Positions 13,013 to 14,292 of a stretch of 14,292 nt of DNA are shown piece by piece. Source of the DNA: DAOUAJ01 sp034433615 (lineage in GTDB: Bacteria; Chloroflexota; Anaerolineae; DUEN01); contig DAOUAJ010000382.1 in assembly GCA_034433615.1 (NCBI GenBank), forward strand, positions 1-14,292, in the 5' to 3' direction. The notes under the pieces are model-generated. The model was not told where the DNA came from and searched no databases. It saw only the letters and a program-made list of their open reading frames with translations. Made by a program: the position numbers and the translations under genes. Numbering within the stretch: the first letter of the stretch is position 1; every line of letters starts with the position of its first letter.

Positions 13013-14017
13013 ATGGCGAAGGCAAAGATAACAATCGTAGGTCTGGGGCTTGTAGGTAGCTCCATCGGGATGGCTCTGCGTCGGGGCGAGCGCGATTTTG
13101 AGGTGACCGGCCACGACCGGGATCCGAAGGTGGCAGCAGCGGCTCATAAAGCCGGCGCGGTGGATCGCACAGAGTGGAACCTGATTCACGCGTGCGAAAA
13201 TGCATCTCTCATCATCCTGGCCTTGCCGATGATGGCGATTCGCGAGACAATGGAGGCTATCGCCAGTTATCTCAAGCCTGGCTGCGTCGTCACTGATACA
13301 GCCAGCATCAAAGTGCCCGTGCTGCAATGGGCTCAGGAGATTTTGCCGGATACGGTTCACTTCGTCGGCGGTAACCCGGTAATGAACAGCCCAGAAGGCC
13401 TCACAGGGGTCGAGGCGGCCTCGGCAGACCTGCTGCGCGGGGCCATCTACTGCCTGTGCCCTACGTCCACCACTGCCCCTGCAGCCGTACGGGTAGCCGC
13501 AGACCTGGTCAGCCGGCTCGAGGCGCAGCCACTCTTCCTGGACGCTGGAGAGCATGATGGCCTGGCAGCGGGCGTGGATCACCTGCCGGCCGTCCTGGCG
13601 GCTGTCCTCCTGGAAACGACGGCCCTGACTGCTCCGTGGCGGGAGATGCGCAAGCTGGCGGGGGGACAATACCAGGCCGTCACCCATTTCGTGTCCGGCG
13701 ATCCTGCCACCTATTGCGATGCTATCCTGGCCAACCGTGAGAACGTCGTCCGTTGGATCGACACCTTTATCGCCAACTTGCAACAGTGGCGTCAAAGAGT
13801 GGCAGATGGTCGGGGTGATGTCCTGGCAGAATCCTTCCAACGGGCGTTCGAGGCACGCGATCAGTGGCAACGGGAGAAGGCCGAGGGCCGCTGGGATGAA
13901 CGGGAGCGGATCAGCATGGAAGAAATCGGCGGTGGCTGGCGTGGGCTATTGGGCATCAGGGGGCGGCCTCACCAACCGGAAAGGACGGGAAGCAAGAGAG
14001 GTGAGAGCTATCGGTGA
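13013..14017 (+). CDS. TyrA-like (prephenate/arogenate dehydrogenase family) protein with altered active site
   Basis: A 334-aa NAD(P)-dependent dehydrogenase. The Rossmann motif is GLGLVGSS (10-17). DTASIK (95-100) carries the usual Ser98. GVEAASADLLRG (132-143) and HLP (His190) match the TyrA substrate domain, and AGGQYQAVTHFVSGDP (216-231) aligns with the family GGGFKDFTRIAKSDP region. Two residues important in studied TyrA enzymes differ: the His of the HPM/HPIAG motif is Asn121 (GGNPVMNS), and the substrate-binding Arg of FTRIA is His225. True prephenate dehydrogenase activity is therefore doubtful. The start is ATG 13013 after GAAGGGA; the frame is open further upstream but that part overlaps the M50 gene and is not TyrA-like. 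The C-terminal 50 residues are charged. A 12-bp hairpin begins directly after the stop. Confidence 0.85.
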   Translation: MAKAKITIVGLGLVGSSIGMALRRGERDFEVTGHDRDPKVAAAAHKAGAVDRTEWNLIHACENASLIILALPMMAIRETMEAIASYLKPGCVVTDTASIKVPVLQWAQEILPDTVHFVGGNPVMNSPEGLTGVEAASADLLRGAIYCLCPTSTTAPAAVRVAADLVSRLEAQPLFLDAGEHDGLAAGVDHLPAVLAAVLLETTALTAPWREMRKLAGGQYQAVTHFVSGDPATYCDAILANRENVVRWIDTFIANLQQWRQRVADGRGDVLAESFQRAFEARDQWQREKAEGRWDERERISMEEIGGGWRGLLGIRGRPHQPERTGSKRGESYR

Positions 14018-14082
14018 TCAGCTTTCAGCCAGCCTGCTGATAGCTGAAAGCTGACCGCTAACTGCTGAAGGCTGACAGTTAA
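14018..14082. repeat. 12-bp inverted repeat and YTGCTGA-type heptad array after tyrA
   Basis: The arms TCAGCTTTCAGC (14018-14029) and GCTGAAAGCTGA (14043-14054) are perfectly complementary and begin at the base after the tyrA stop. Overlapping them are seven heptads from 14034 to 14082 (CTGCTGA, TAGCTGA, AAGCTGA, CCGCTAA, CTGCTGA, AGGCTGA, CAGTTAA). The array ends 1 bp before the Shine-Dalgarno of the next gene. Confidence 0.85.
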
Positions 14083-14097
14083 CAGGAGGAAAATCCC

Positions 14098-14292
14098 ATG
14101 CTTGAGTCTCTTTCTCACGCCCGGGTGGGACGTTCCCGGCGCATCTCCAGCTACGACGTCACCGGTCGCAACCGCGACGCCTGGCCGGTGGAGGCCGGCG
14201 AGACGAAGACGCTGGCCGACATCCAGGGTGCTGGCGTCATCCGGCATATCTGGTTCACCATCGCCTGCGATTCACCGCCGCCGGAGGACTCC
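14098..14292 (+). CDS. DUF2961 / GH172 family protein (N-terminal part only)
   Basis: The first 65 codons; the rest lies beyond the right edge. ATG 14098 has AGGAGG (14084-14089) 8 nt upstream. RSRRISSYDVTGRNRDAWPV followed by EAGETKTLADIQGAGVIRHIWFT matches the start of DUF2961 proteins (S-Y/D-x-TG-N-D, then GET, then GpGvIrhIW). Members of this family are now classed as glycoside hydrolase family 172, active on furanose sugars. Length, catalytic residues further on and substrate cannot be judged here. It follows tyrA by 80 bp across a repeat array and may be read from the same transcript. Confidence 0.8.
   Translation, partial: MLESLSHARVGRSRRISSYDVTGRNRDAWPVEAGETKTLADIQGAGVIRHIWFTIACDSPPPEDS

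Noticed and set aside
12989..13870. Minus-strand open frame of 293 codons antisense to tyrA
   Set aside because: It mirrors the well-supported TyrA coding strand and its translation looks random.

Overview
The window looks like chromosomal DNA of a GC-rich bacterium, most likely a member of the Chloroflexota. This is inferred, not proven. It rests on a PdtaS/PdtaR-type kinase and ANTAR regulator pair, a Thermus-like GalE, a TyrA/M50/GH172 neighbourhood, and many short 7- and 8-bp tandem arrays and small palindromic repeats both between and inside genes. I see no phage, plasmid, transposase or CRISPR gene.

Layout. Positions 1-5069 (minus strand) hold a three-gene surface-glycosylation operon read from a good sigma-70-type promoter at 5041-5069: a DPM1-like GT2 glycosyltransferase, a GT39-type membrane glycosyltransferase, and a large YfhO-family membrane protein that runs off the left edge. 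The logic is probably that the GT2 loads a sugar on a polyprenyl phosphate inside the cell and the two multi-spanning proteins use lipid-linked sugars on the outer face. Both membrane genes carry in-frame repeat insertions. Positions 5284-7392 (minus) hold an ANTAR response regulator (pdtaR-like) and its HisKA_2 histidine kinase (pdtaS-like), 6 bp apart. Upstream of them is tRNA-Pro(GGG) with its own promoter and an intrinsic terminator.

Positions 7619-8219 hold a regulatory region with two consensus-like promoters, a GAAC-N4-GTTC palindrome resembling a LexA box, a tandem 20-bp repeat in the presumed 5' leader, and a small unknown gene of 84 aa. Positions 8299-9792 (minus) encode a five-helix membrane protein fused to an SPFH/band-7 domain. 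Positions 9923-10864 (minus) hold a GT4 glycosyltransferase cut off just after its EX7E motif. Positions 10919-11851 (minus) encode a GalE-like epimerase.

Positions 12223-14292 (plus) hold a promoter, a small M50 site-2-type protease, a TyrA-like dehydrogenase that lacks two usual active-site residues, and the beginning of a DUF2961/GH172 protein.

The most unusual feature is the density of structured repeats: at least seven loci of 7/8-bp tandem arrays and several hairpin repeats, some inside reading frames and some supplying the stop codons of genes. One dispersed hairpin repeat occurs in two copies with matched changes on both stem arms. I did not find a clear, complete new defence or mobile system. 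The best leads are the repeat families, the LexA-like operator with its unknown small gene, the TyrA paralogue with altered catalytic residues, and an ANTAR-type hairpin at the pdtaS start codon.
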